The position numbers and the translations under genes are program-made. The notes under the pieces are model-generated. The model was not told the origin of the DNA, searched no databases, and saw only the letters and a list, made by a program, of their open reading frames with translations. A DNA stretch of 64,000 nucleotides from Thermoproteota archaeon (lineage in GTDB: Archaea; Korarchaeota; Korarchaeia; Korarchaeales; Korarchaeaceae), in NCBI GenBank assembly GCA_026986575.1, contig JALSOH010000004.1, positions 598,693 through 662,692 of the forward strand. Direction: 5' to 3'. This document shows positions 35,231 to 43,238 of this stretch, piece by piece (positions within the stretch are counted from its first letter, which is position 1; each line of letters starts with the position of its first letter).

Positions 35231-36252
35231 TCACCTGTTTCCAGTGAAATTAGGGCAACTCCCCTCTCCTTGAACGGCCATGGAATGGCACTGACTCCTG
35301 TAGGCTTACCGATCCTCTCGAAAGCCTCTTCTCCCTGCTTGCTCATCCAGAGATCGGGAGCTGACGGGTAAATCGCGTAGAATCTCAGGATCCTCCTCCT
35401 CAACTTAGCTCCAAGCAGTGAGATCTTCCTCCTCCTACTCCAATCCCTTAACTCGTTGGATAGCTGATCCAAGACCTCCTCAAGGGAGGAGATTCTCGGC
35501 AGCTTGGCGCGTAAGAGCCTTCTCATGATAAGATAGATCTTCACTCTCAGCTCCCCGTAAATCTCACCAACGTCTTGAGCAAACCTCAGCAACTCCAAGC
35601 TCTCGGACTTGGGAACGGGGAGATAGACGCAGAGACCCTCCCTCAGACGCAACATCTTCGATGAGACCTCCTCAGGTACATCAGACGATCTAAGAGGGAG
35701 GAAACCCTTGGCCGTGCCGCCGTACCCGAAGGGATAGAGGACCAACTTCACCAGAGCATTCAAGCTCTTCCTGCTGAGAAGGGGTTCTAATCCCAGTGAC
35801 ATGAGGTAAAAGGCTTCTCTGGAGCTTGATCCCCATCTGCTCGCGTAGTCCCTCATGTATTCCAAATAAAGCTCCCTCATGTCTTTTATAGGGATCCCTT
35901 CTCCCCATCCAATGCGGTTAAGGAGCATCCAAGCTAGGGAGAAGAGGACCACATCTCTGAGCGGAGAGACCGCGTACCCCCTACCGACACCGAGTGGGCG
36001 TGGGGCAACAGGTTTGATCAGACCCTCCCTTCCCAGCCTCTCTATCCTCCGGATGTTACCCTCCAAGGGGACTATCGGGGGGCCAGAGAGTATGAGGGCC
36101 TCTGTCAGGGATGTCTCAATATTTGGGGTCCAGAGTATCCCCTCACCTATGTCAGGAGAGAAGTCTCGAGGTGAGACTTCTCCTCCCCTCAGCAGGCGCT
36201 CCATCAGCAGGGCTAGCCTCTCCACTCCCGTCTCCCGGGAGCGAGAGGTCAT
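35209..36252 (-). CDS. hypothetical protein, 347 aa
   Basis: A basic, mostly helical, soluble protein (about 15% Arg/Lys, no signal, few Cys). N-terminal region to residue 95 ends with RGYAVSPLRDVVLFSLAWMLL; the C-terminal half has long helices (VGEIYGELRVKIYLIMRRLLRAKL, LDQLSNELRDWSRRRKISLLGAKLRRRIL). The basic helical C-terminus could bind nucleic acid. I recognise no domain. It is followed on the same strand by no close gene and starts 3 bases before the end of the small surface-domain gene at 36255, so co-transcription is likely. Confidence 0.6.
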   Translation of the reverse strand: MTSRSRETGVERLALLMERLLRGGEVSPRDFSPDIGEGILWTPNIETSLTEALILSGPPIVPLEGNIRRIERLGREGLIKPVAPRPLGVGRGYAVSPLRDVVLFSLAWMLLNRIGWGEGIPIKDMRELYLEYMRDYASRWGSSSREAFYLMSLGLEPLLSRKSLNALVKLVLYPFGYGGTAKGFLPLRSSDVPEEVSSKMLRLREGLCVYLPVPKSESLELLRFAQDVGEIYGELRVKIYLIMRRLLRAKLPRISSLEEVLDQLSNELRDWSRRRKISLLGAKLRRRILRFYAIYPSAPDLWMSKQGEEAFERIGKPTGVSAIPWPFKERGVALISLETGDQVRGAS

Positions 36253-36254
36253 GT

Positions 36255-36758
36255 TCAGCCACCCGCCGGGGTTCCCATTATAACCACAACGGGGCTAGGA
36301 GAGGAGAGTAAGGCATCCACTTGCTTCAATCCCTTCAGCAGAAAAGTATTGGCCGCCCTGTAGGTCCCGTATCTGTCATTGCCTGCCACGACGACCACGG
36401 GCTTCCTTCCAGGGCCTCTCTTGATGAAGTAGTAGGCGTAGTTCTTTCTCTCAAGTCTACTCTTCTCTTCAGGGGACAGAAGAGAAGAAGATATCTGGCC
36501 TATCCCCTCCGGAGCCTTATGCCCGCCCAACACTATAACGAACTGACCATATTCCAGCGCCTCACTGTACTCCTGTGGGGAGAAGATTCTCACCTCGAAC
36601 CCCATGGCCTCCAGTACAGACTTCATACTCTCGGCAGTGGGCATGTCTATCGAGTTGGAGACTATGGCAACGGGTCCCGTGAGAGAAGAAGCTTGGATCA
36701 GGGCGAGGGACTGGGATAGGAGGATCGCGAGGGCCATCAACGCGAAGAGGTTTCTCAT
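36255..36758 (-). CDS. secreted S-layer/cell-wall-binding-like domain protein
   Basis: About 167 residues with a signal peptide (MRNLFALMALAILLSQSLALIQA) and a single alpha/beta domain beginning VAIVSNSIDMPTAESMKSVLEAMG and continuing FVIVLGGHKAPEGIGQI and VVVVAGNDRYGTYRAANTFL. The same motifs, in the same order, open the larger surface protein at 16856-17950, so they are paralogues. The last block GxDRYxTxxxA resembles cell-wall-binding repeat 2. ATG 36758 is preferred because a minus-strand TATA-like box lies at 36783-36793; the frame is open to 36809. Confidence 0.6.
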   Translation of the reverse strand: MRNLFALMALAILLSQSLALIQASSLTGPVAIVSNSIDMPTAESMKSVLEAMGFEVRIFSPQEYSEALEYGQFVIVLGGHKAPEGIGQISSSLLSPEEKSRLERKNYAYYFIKRGPGRKPVVVVAGNDRYGTYRAANTFLLKGLKQVDALLSSPSPVVVIMGTPAGG

Positions 36759-36866
36759 CGTTGATGAAAGTGAAGAGAGCCCTATTAAAGGTTTACCTGT
36801 CATTCGCATTCATTACGATCGACAGAGCCCCCAGAAAACGTTAAATGTCCTCCTCGGGAGTTGAAT

Positions 36867-36930
36867 GGGCCGATGATGATAATTCCTTAAACCAACTCGG
36901 GATGAGGTCTGACGGGCGGACTGAAGGCCC
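36867..36930 (+). ncRNA. C/D-box guide sRNA (predicted 16S rRNA methylation guide)
   Basis: Terminal stem GGGCC (36867-36871) pairs with GGCCC (36926-36930). Box C is ATGATGA (36873-36879) and box D is CTGA (36921-36924), each next to the stem. A weaker C'-like GATGAGG is at 36901-36907; D' is not clear. The guide before box D reads GACGGGCGGA; it is complementary over nine bases to the conserved CCGCCCGTC of 16S rRNA (E. coli 1399-1407). By the D+5 rule the target is C1402. A TATA-like TTAAAT at about 36840 sits 25 bases before the stem. The whole is 64 nt, the usual archaeal size. Confidence 0.75.
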
Positions 36931-36942
36931 CCAACTATTAAG

Positions 36943-37464
36943 GTGATTCCGGTGGAAGGAACGTCCGAGGAACTGGGTAAACGCGAGGGGATAGCACTGG
37001 TCCCTGTAAGGAGGAGGGATAAGGAGATAAGGGATCTGTGGGAGATAGAGAAGATCTTGAGGAAGGCATTCGTATGCAGGATCGCGCTGTGCGAGGAGGA
37101 TAAGCCCTACTGCGTTCCCATGGTATACTGCTACGAGGGAGGCGTGATATACCTCCACTCCGCCAAGGAGGGAAGAAAGCTGGATGTGTTGAGGAGGAAC
37201 AACAAGGTATGCTTCGAGGTGGAGATGGATGTTGAGGTGGTCACAGAAGGAAAACCCTGCTATTGGACCTTGAGGTACAGGAGTGTCTTGGGGAGGGGGA
37301 GGGCGTACATAGTCGAGGACCCGAACGAGAAGAGGAAGGCCCTAGAGTGCATGGTGGATAGGGTCTCGCCCGGCTACAGGTACCACTTCACTGAGGAGGA
37401 GTTGGAGAGCGTCGTCGTAATAAGGATAGAAGTGGAGGAGTTGAGTGGAAAGGTATCCGAGTGA
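36943..37464 (+). CDS. pyridoxamine-5'-phosphate-oxidase-like FMN-binding protein (NimA type)
   Basis: This 173-residue split-barrel flavoprotein has the NimA-like pattern RRRDKEIRDLWEIEKILRKAFVCRIALCEEDKPYCVPMVYCYEGGVIYLHSAKEGRKLDVL followed by NNKVCFEVE. This family of FMN-binding oxidoreductases includes 5-nitroimidazole reductases; the physiological substrate is usually unknown. The frame begins at GTG 36943 with no strong ribosome site, and the first 25 residues are not family-like, so the start may be internal. The C/D sRNA ends 12 bases before, so both may come from one precursor transcript. Confidence 0.8.
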   Translation: MIPVEGTSEELGKREGIALVPVRRRDKEIRDLWEIEKILRKAFVCRIALCEEDKPYCVPMVYCYEGGVIYLHSAKEGRKLDVLRRNNKVCFEVEMDVEVVTEGKPCYWTLRYRSVLGRGRAYIVEDPNEKRKALECMVDRVSPGYRYHFTEEELESVVVIRIEVEELSGKVSE

Positions 37465-37548
37465 TCACATTTTTCGGCTGTATAGCAATCCTTTTTAATG
37501 ATGGGGATATGCAGCGCGAGGTGATGCGTCTTTGCGGAGAGTAACTTC

Positions 37549-37938
37549 TTGGTAGTTGCGTACTCTCCTGATCCCCTCTCGATCCCTAGTGTGGCCTCCC
37601 GCAATGGGGGAAAGGTTCTCCTCTCACCTCAGGAAGTCTTTCAGTGGCATTCCTTGGAAGGAGCGTTGACGAACCACTGCGTTGTGAAGGTGGAAATCTT
37701 AGATGATGAGGGTTTGGAACACACCTACCTGTTGGCCTTCCCCTCTGAGAAGGGAGCACAGGACTTTCTAACGGATCTATCGACCGTCGCACACCTCAAA
37801 GCGGTGGTAGAGGTACCTTCCCAAGAGATCGATGCTCTAGCGCCGAAGTGGATCATCTTCAAGGTATCGAAGTACGGGGGAAGGGCACACTACAACATGG
37901 CGGAAAAATGGATGGGAGCTCAGGAGATCTTGATGTAG
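37549..37938 (+). CDS. hypothetical protein, 129 aa, start uncertain
   Basis: An alpha/beta protein of unknown family with strand-rich N-terminus (VVAYSPDPLSIPSVA), a middle section NHCVVKVEILDDEGLEHTYLLAFPSEKGAQDFLTDLSTVAHLKAVVEVPS and a charged C-terminus. The start is unclear: TTG 37549 is the first usual start in frame, but a good site GAGGTG leads to ATG 37524 in another frame that stops after six residues. A single base change there would join that ATG to this frame. A TATA-like TTTTTAATG lies at about 37490-37498. Confidence 0.45.
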   Translation: MVVAYSPDPLSIPSVASRNGGKVLLSPQEVFQWHSLEGALTNHCVVKVEILDDEGLEHTYLLAFPSEKGAQDFLTDLSTVAHLKAVVEVPSQEIDALAPKWIIFKVSKYGGRAHYNMAEKWMGAQEILM

Positions 37939-37955
37939 CTCCCTCGTAATCCTCT

Positions 37956-38939
37956 TTATTCCCCGAATATTAGCCTCCTGACTCGGCGGCCTACCTCCTC
38001 TATGGGATGCTCCTCCACCCTCCTCATCAGCTCGTTGAATCTCTCCCCTCCGTTTCTATAGACCTTCACCCATTCCCTCGCGAACTCGCCGCTGACCACT
38101 CTCTCAGCGTATCTCCTCATCCTGTCCTTGACCCCGTCGTCCAGCACCTTGGGTCCGACGGTCAGTCCACCATACCTAGCGGTCACCGACACCCTCTCCA
38201 GCATCCCCTTCATGCCGTACCTCCATATCAGGTCCATTATCAGCTTAGCCTCGTTTAGCGCCTCGAAGTACGCCACCTCCGGCTGGTAGCCCATGTCCAC
38301 CAAGGTCTCCCAGCCCTTCAGTATGAGTTCCATTAACCCGCCGACCAGCACATTCTGCTCACCTATCAGGTCCGTCTCCGTTTCCTCCGCGAAGGTCGTC
38401 TCTATGACCCCGGCCCTCGTGGCGCCAATCCCCTTGGCTATGGCTAAGGCATATTCTAGGGCCATTCCCGAGCTATCTTGGTGAACAGCCACTAGGGCGG
38501 GTACCCCCTTACCCCTGAGGAACTCTTCCCTCACGGCTGCACCCGGAGCCTTCGGGGCCACCATCACGACATCCACGCTGCTCTTGGGCTTTATCAGTCC
38601 GTAGTGCACGGTGAAGCCGTGTGCGAAGTCAACTACTGCCCCATCCTTGAGGTTGGGCTCCACCTCGTTCATCCACACGTCGGGCTGCACCATGTCAGGT
38701 AGGAGGTATAGTATGACGTCCGCCTTGGAGACGGCTTCTCCCACCTCATACACCTCGAAACCCTCTTTTTCAGCCTTCTCCCATGATTTACCTCTCCTGA
38801 CTCCCACAATCACATCCATACCACTGTCTCTAAGGTTCAGGGCTTGCGCCCTCCCCTGTATTCCGTAGCCGACGACCGCCACCTTCTTCCCCACTAGGGG
38901 GTCTAGGCTGACATCCTCGTCCGTGTACATCTTGGCCAT
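37956..38939 (-). CDS. ilvC: ketol-acid reductoisomerase
   Basis: This class I enzyme of about 327 residues carries out the second step of branched-chain amino acid synthesis, turning acetolactate into dihydroxyisovalerate with NAD(P)H and Mg2+. The Rossmann motif [21 protein letters not shown] is followed by [26 protein letters not shown] and the metal-binding helices with [11 protein letters not shown] and [20 protein letters not shown] 38939 follows GAGGTGAT; a GTG at 38948 is in frame. Last gene of the ilvB-ilvN-ilvC operon. Confidence 0.95.
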   Translation of the reverse strand: MAKMYTDEDVSLDPLVGKKVAVVGYGIQGRAQALNLRDSGMDVIVGVRRGKSWEKAEKEGFEVYEVGEAVSKADVILYLLPDMVQPDVWMNEVEPNLKDGAVVDFAHGFTVHYGLIKPKSSVDVVMVAPKAPGAAVREEFLRGKGVPALVAVHQDSSGMALEYALAIAKGIGATRAGVIETTFAEETETDLIGEQNVLVGGLMELILKGWETLVDMGYQPEVAYFEALNEAKLIMDLIWRYGMKGMLERVSVTARYGGLTVGPKVLDDGVKDRMRRYAERVVSGEFAREWVKVYRNGGERFNELMRRVEEHPIEEVGRRVRRLIFGE

Positions 38940-38949
38940 TCCAATCACC

Positions 38950-39228
38950 TCACGGCAGCACCACTTCGGTGAGGGGATCCTCGAACTCCACCCTCCTCGG
39001 CCTCGGCTCCACCGACAGCACTTCCGGCAAGGCGGACATCTTCTTCATGACCCACTCCACTTCCTCCGCCCTACCTTCGAGCTCCATACAGGCCACGGCA
39101 TGCTCATCCTCGAACTTGGCTTCCATGCCTCTGTAGACCACCTTTCCCCTCCTAGCTATATTCAGGACACGAGTCAACTGATCCAGACCTCCGAACACCT
39201 TCACACACAACTTGGTCTCGACCCACAT
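38950..39228 (-). CDS. ilvN: acetolactate synthase small-subunit-like ACT protein
   Basis: A protein of about 92 residues with one ACT-like ferredoxin fold ([36 protein letters not shown], then [31 protein letters not shown]). Its size and place directly between ilvB and ilvC fit a short regulatory subunit (IlvM type) of acetolactate synthase, which binds valine or a related effector. ATG 39228 has GAGGTGATC before it. The frame is open upstream to 39309 but this overlaps ilvB. Confidence 0.8.
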   Translation of the reverse strand: MWVETKLCVKVFGGLDQLTRVLNIARRGKVVYRGMEAKFEDEHAVACMELEGRAEEVEWVMKKMSALPEVLSVEPRPRRVEFEDPLTEVVLP

Positions 39229-39233
39229 GCTGA

Positions 39234-40958
39234 TCACCTCCACTCGAGGCTCACATCCATTCCCGGGGGCAGTATCGCCTGGGTGAGCCACTTCCCAGGC
39301 TGAACCCACGGGAGGACCACATCCCTCTCATTATCCAAAAGAACATCCAGTATGAGGGGCTCGTTATTCCTGACAGCCCATTTCACTTGCTTCTCAAGGT
39401 CATCGTAACTCTCAGGCCTCTTGTACTCGATATTGTAGGCGTCAGCCACCTTGGCGAAGTCCGGATTCTCCTTGAACTCCGTGGCTATGATCCTCCTATC
39501 GTAAAGGTACATCTGCCACTGCTTCACCAGCATGAGAGCCCTGTTATCGAAGATCAACTCGATGAAGGGCAGATCGTAGTCTCTGACCAGCGAGAGGTTG
39601 TTCAAAGTCATCTGGAATGAGCCGTCGCCGTCAATGCAGACCACCTGCCTGTCCCTAGCAGCGAGCTTCGCCCCCAGCGCGGCGGGGATGCCGAAGCCCA
39701 TGGTCCCCAGTCCAGCCGATGTTACGAACGTGCCGGGCACGAGGACATCCCAGTGGATCTCCGCCCACATCTGATGTCCTCCGACTCCTGTGACCGTTAT
39801 GGTATCATTGGGAACGGATCTCCTGATGGTCTTCAGGACCCTCCACGGAACTAGCCCGTTGAACTCTTTCTCCCACTCATTTATCGACCTCTCGAATTCC
39901 CTCCTTATGTGATGGAGCCATGAAACGTACTCCTCTCTCCCCTTAGACTCCACGGATTTAATGACGTCGAGGAGCATCCTAAGTGCGATTCTAGCATCTC
40001 CCCTTATAGCTACGGCTGAGGGGAGGTTCTTTCCAAGCTCACTAGCGTCCAAATCTATGTGTATGATTTTCTTTTCCCTCATCTCGTCGAACCTACCCAC
40101 GGTCCTGTCCGAGAACCTAGTTCCCACGGCAAGCACTACGTCTGCGTTGGCGAGAGCAGCGTCAGCCTCAGCTCTACCATGCATCCCAGCTGGACCCATC
40201 ACTAGAGGATGATTGAACGGCACCGAGTTCTTCCCTGGGAGCGTTGTGACCACAGGGGCGAGCATGTACTCAGCCAACCTCAGCACCTCCTCCCAGGCAT
40301 TAGCCCAGTATACACCGCCACCGACGAGTATCACGGGCCTCTCAGCCTTCTTGAGTAGCTCAGCTGCCTTCCTAACATCGCCCGAGCTTGGTTCGACTGG
40401 TGAGTATTTGCTGAAATCCACAGGCATGAGCTCCCCGTTCCACTCAACCTTCTTAGTCACTTGGATGTCCCTCGGGAGGTCCACGAGAGTCGGACCAGGT
40501 CTTCCCATACTAGCGACCTTGTAGGCAGTTGCGATAGCAGGTAAGACCTCATCAGGCTTCTTAACTTGGTACACGAACTTAGTTATGGGGGCCACGACGC
40601 CAAACATGTCCGTTTCTTGGAACGCGTCTCTACCGAACACTTCAGTAGCTACCTGCCCGGTGAGGGCCATCACAGGGGAGGAATCCATGTAGGCGTTCGC
40701 TATCCCGGTCACCAGATTCGTGGCCCCGGGTCCGGATGTGGCCACCATGACTCCGGGCTTCCTAGAAATTCTCCCGTATGCGTCGGCTGCGTGGGCCGCC
40801 CCCTGCTCGTGCTTGAACATGACGACCTCAATCTCGTCCTTGTACGGGTAAAGGGCATCATAGAGAGGCATTATGGAGCCGCCAATCACACCCATGAGGG
40901 TGCTCACACCTAATTCCGGTAAAAGAGACGCAATCGCGTCAACGACGCGATCACTCAC
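39234..40958 (-). CDS. ilvB: acetolactate synthase large subunit
   Basis: This 574-residue thiamine-diphosphate enzyme condenses two pyruvates to acetolactate. The N-terminal TPP pyrimidine-binding domain has the activator Glu in FKHEQGAAHAADAYGR; the middle domain has FAD-site segments (GPAGMHGRAEADAALANADVVLAVGTRFSDR); the C-terminal PP domain has GDGSFQMTLNNLSLVRDY. It starts at GTG 40958 (VSDRVVDAI). It is the first gene of the ilvB-ilvN-ilvC operon and probably under control of the palindrome at 40997-41017. Confidence 0.95.
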   Translation of the reverse strand: MSDRVVDAIASLLPELGVSTLMGVIGGSIMPLYDALYPYKDEIEVVMFKHEQGAAHAADAYGRISRKPGVMVATSGPGATNLVTGIANAYMDSSPVMALTGQVATEVFGRDAFQETDMFGVVAPITKFVYQVKKPDEVLPAIATAYKVASMGRPGPTLVDLPRDIQVTKKVEWNGELMPVDFSKYSPVEPSSGDVRKAAELLKKAERPVILVGGGVYWANAWEEVLRLAEYMLAPVVTTLPGKNSVPFNHPLVMGPAGMHGRAEADAALANADVVLAVGTRFSDRTVGRFDEMREKKIIHIDLDASELGKNLPSAVAIRGDARIALRMLLDVIKSVESKGREEYVSWLHHIRREFERSINEWEKEFNGLVPWRVLKTIRRSVPNDTITVTGVGGHQMWAEIHWDVLVPGTFVTSAGLGTMGFGIPAALGAKLAARDRQVVCIDGDGSFQMTLNNLSLVRDYDLPFIELIFDNRALMLVKQWQMYLYDRRIIATEFKENPDFAKVADAYNIEYKRPESYDDLEKQVKWAVRNNEPLILDVLLDNERDVVLPWVQPGKWLTQAILPPGMDVSLEWR

Positions 40959-40996
40959 TGGAGACCTGCTAGTTGGATCAACAATCCCACCCTATA

Positions 40997-41028
40997 GAGG
41001 TTTGGGCTCCAAACCTCGTGTAAATATA
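40997..41028 (-). promoter_or_regulatory. ilv operon promoter with palindromic operator
   Basis: A perfect inverted repeat with 9-base arms, GAGGTTTGG (40997-41005) and CCAAACCTC (41009-41017), spacer GCT, lies just downstream of a minus-strand TATA-like box (CTTTATATTTAC, about 41018-41029). The predicted transcript start near 40997 falls on the repeat, so a bound protein would block polymerase. An Lrp-family remnant lies 100 bases away. Confidence 0.6.
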
Positions 41029-41130
41029 AAGATTACTACTCAGCACCGCATGAGCTGCTGCATCTTCGAGATACAAGGTATATCCTCCAGCTTTGTATAA
41101 TGAAATCACATTTACGAATGATGAGAGTAA

Positions 41131-41661
41131 GAGCCTGATTCTCACGACTATGAGGATTTAAGGACGAAACCGTCCACCTCTCATTTAGCAGGTATCCTCA
41201 TTTCCCCACGCGATGGTATCTTCAAGCAGGCTGTCACCCTGAATTTCGAGAAGTTACGTTTCAAAATAGCGATCATGCTTTTGGAAGTCGATACCATTGA
41301 GGATTTAAGGGAGATAGCGAGTAGGTTCGAGGGCTGTCCAACTATTTCAAGGGAGGGGTTCCCTTAACTTGATCGCGGTCATGGTTGTGGAGAACGAGGA
41401 GGTCCCGAACTCAATAACGGGTACTTGCATGATCAGGGCATACAAAGGGAGTAAGGAGGAGCGAGATAGTGGAAATAGCTGAGCCCCTAGTGAATCCCTA
41501 CCTCCCAATAAAGGTGCCTAGGGATGGATATAGAATCGGCTCCTTGCAGTGCAGAATGCTTCTCATGTCCGAGGTATGTAGAGGAATCGTGCCCTGGATG
41601 TCCCAGCTTCTTGGGATACAGGAAGGCCGCTTTCGCTTACCGTGACGGGGATGGAATCTAA
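41131..41661 (+). pseudogene. Lrp/AsnC-family regulator remnant with Cys-rich tail
   Basis: Three consecutive blocks in three frames resemble one regulator. Block 1 (LAGILISPRDGIFKQAVTL, then IAIMLLEVDTIEDLREIASRF) stops at about 41367. Block 2 (GSLNLIAVMVVENEEVPNSI, then TGTCMIRAYKGS) is an RAM/ACT-like ligand-binding domain of the Lrp family and stops near 41482. Block 3 (EIVEIAEPLVNPYLPIKVPRDGYR) shifts once more into a tail with CSAECFSCP and SCPGCPSFLGYRKAAF, ending at 41661. At least three frame changes and no recognisable HTH before block 1 make it a pseudogene. It could once have been the local regulator of ilvB. Confidence 0.6.
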
Positions 41662-41717
41662 TGTATCATTGTACCGCTGGAAATCTCTTTATAACGCGAC
41701 ACCGGCTCCCCCTAGCT

Positions 41718-42200
41718 ATGGGGAGGCTTCTCAAGCTTTGGGGACTAACGGGCCTTATTTCCCTTGCCGTAGCTCTGACCACCATATTCTTATGCTGGTA
41801 CTTGAATCCTTGGTTCGACTTCTGGAGGGATGCGTTCAGCGATTTCGGGGTCTCTAGAGCCTGCTGCCCATGGCTCTACAATTATGGGCTGATTGCCTCC
41901 GCATTCTTCCTCTCGATCTACTCCCTGTTTATACTCAGGGTATCTAGAAGAAAGCTGGAATCTTTCTCAAGCGGTCTCCTCTTCACAGCCTCCATCTTCT
42001 TGGCTCTCATAGGAGTGTTCCCTGGAGGGACGAGGCCCCACACTTTTGTATCTACATGGTTCTTCGTCCAAGCGTTCATGAGTTTGACCGTCTTGGGCGT
42101 CGCCCTCATCGTTGATGGACATGCTAAGGGGATGTTTGTGGCCCTTATATCTGGCTTGGCGCCTATCTTGGCTATATTAGTGGATTTGACGGTAAGATAG
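41718..42200 (+). CDS. DUF998-family membrane protein, possibly truncated by a stop codon
   Basis: About 160 residues with five helices and DUF998 features: YLNPWFDFWRDAFSDFG near the start, GVFPGG and HTFVSTWFFVQAFMSL. The family is of unknown function. The start at ATG 41718 lies about 25 bases after TCTTTATAACG, fitting a leaderless transcript. After the TAG at 42198-42200 the same frame stays open for 36 codons to TAG 42309-42311 and reads AVAEAVGILIIGVSVFTI, which looks like the family's final helix. So the gene may be nonsense-mutated or read through. Confidence 0.6.
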   Translation: MGRLLKLWGLTGLISLAVALTTIFLCWYLNPWFDFWRDAFSDFGVSRACCPWLYNYGLIASAFFLSIYSLFILRVSRRKLESFSSGLLFTASIFLALIGVFPGGTRPHTFVSTWFFVQAFMSLTVLGVALIVDGHAKGMFVALISGLAPILAILVDLTVR

Positions 42201-42524
42201 CCTTCGGCTGCTGTTGCCGAGGCTGTCGGGATCCTGATAATTGGAGTGTCTGTCTTCACGATCACTCCTCATTACTTGAACATCACGGACGGAAATGAAT
42301 GTCCCCCCTAGAAGAATACTAGGATCTCTCCAAGAGCACTTCCATCCGAGTCCGATTAGGTTCCCCAGACGGTAACTTGAGGAGGAATAACTAATTAGAC
42401 TATTTTGGGGAGATAGACCAAACACGAATCAGTCATCCTAAGATATAGAATCAGGGATATGTCTCCGTTTCAGAATGATCGATAATGTATTAGCAATGAG
42501 CCACATCCAGCTATCGGGGGGCAT

Positions 42525-43178
42525 ATGGGTAGGAGGACTATCATCGCAATACTCTTCGCCCCATTCATGCTCAACCTGATCGCCTCGTTTCTCATATACT
42601 CAATGGTGCCACATAATATCTGGAGTTTGAACCCAGAAGAGGCGATGAAAGAGCTTTACGTCCTCATATGGAGCTACCAATCCCTCTTCATGATAGCGAT
42701 CCAGGTGTCCTTCGGGCTAGCCCTGTTCACTAGAACTAGAGTAGCATACGACCTGAGGAGAGGAGATGTATTGCTGATCGCTTCATTGGTACTATTAGCA
42801 GAACTCTTATTCTTTATGGAGAACGCTATTCAGCCCTACGGATATGAGTGGTTCCTAGATGTGATACGCAGGATCCCCGCGTGGGCCAAGTACATGAATT
42901 TCCTAGTGGCTCCATTTACCGCCGGCATATTCGAGGAGATCATATGGAGGGGATTTGGAATAGAGAGCTTGGAAAGATTCACTTCAGAGAGAAAAGCGGT
43001 CCTAGTCCAGGCCATAGCCTTTGCACTGTGGCACATATCCCCTATACACGCGATCTTCGTGTTCTTCATAGGTCTGGCCTATGGCTTTGCTTTCGTTAAG
43101 AGGAGAAGCTTGGCCCCTCTGATAATCGCCCATGTTCTGACGGACTTGATGGGGTTCTCCGTATTCATTTTCGCATGA
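42525..43178 (+). CDS. CPBP (CAAX/ABI) family membrane metalloprotease
   Basis: A 217-residue membrane protein with about seven helices and the glutamic-type intramembrane protease motifs: GIFEEIIWRG (EExxxR), FALWHIS and the last-helix IAHVLTDLMGF. These residues line a membrane active site as in Rce1-like proteases; roles range from prenyl-protein processing to bacteriocin immunity. The ATG at 42525 has a G-rich ribosome site directly before it. The 213 bases upstream of it hold no gene that I can support. Confidence 0.8.
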   Translation: MGRRTIIAILFAPFMLNLIASFLIYSMVPHNIWSLNPEEAMKELYVLIWSYQSLFMIAIQVSFGLALFTRTRVAYDLRRGDVLLIASLVLLAELLFFMENAIQPYGYEWFLDVIRRIPAWAKYMNFLVAPFTAGIFEEIIWRGFGIESLERFTSERKAVLVQAIAFALWHISPIHAIFVFFIGLAYGFAFVKRRSLAPLIIAHVLTDLMGFSVFIFA

Positions 43179-43238
43179 AAGATGCATCGTGGATGAGTAT
43201 CTATTTCCATCAAGGGGGTGAAGTATAACATCTCCTAG

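Noticed and set aside
42312-42524. A small gene between the DUF998 and CPBP genes
   Set aside because: All frames are short and closed; only AT-rich, promoter-like sequence was seen.
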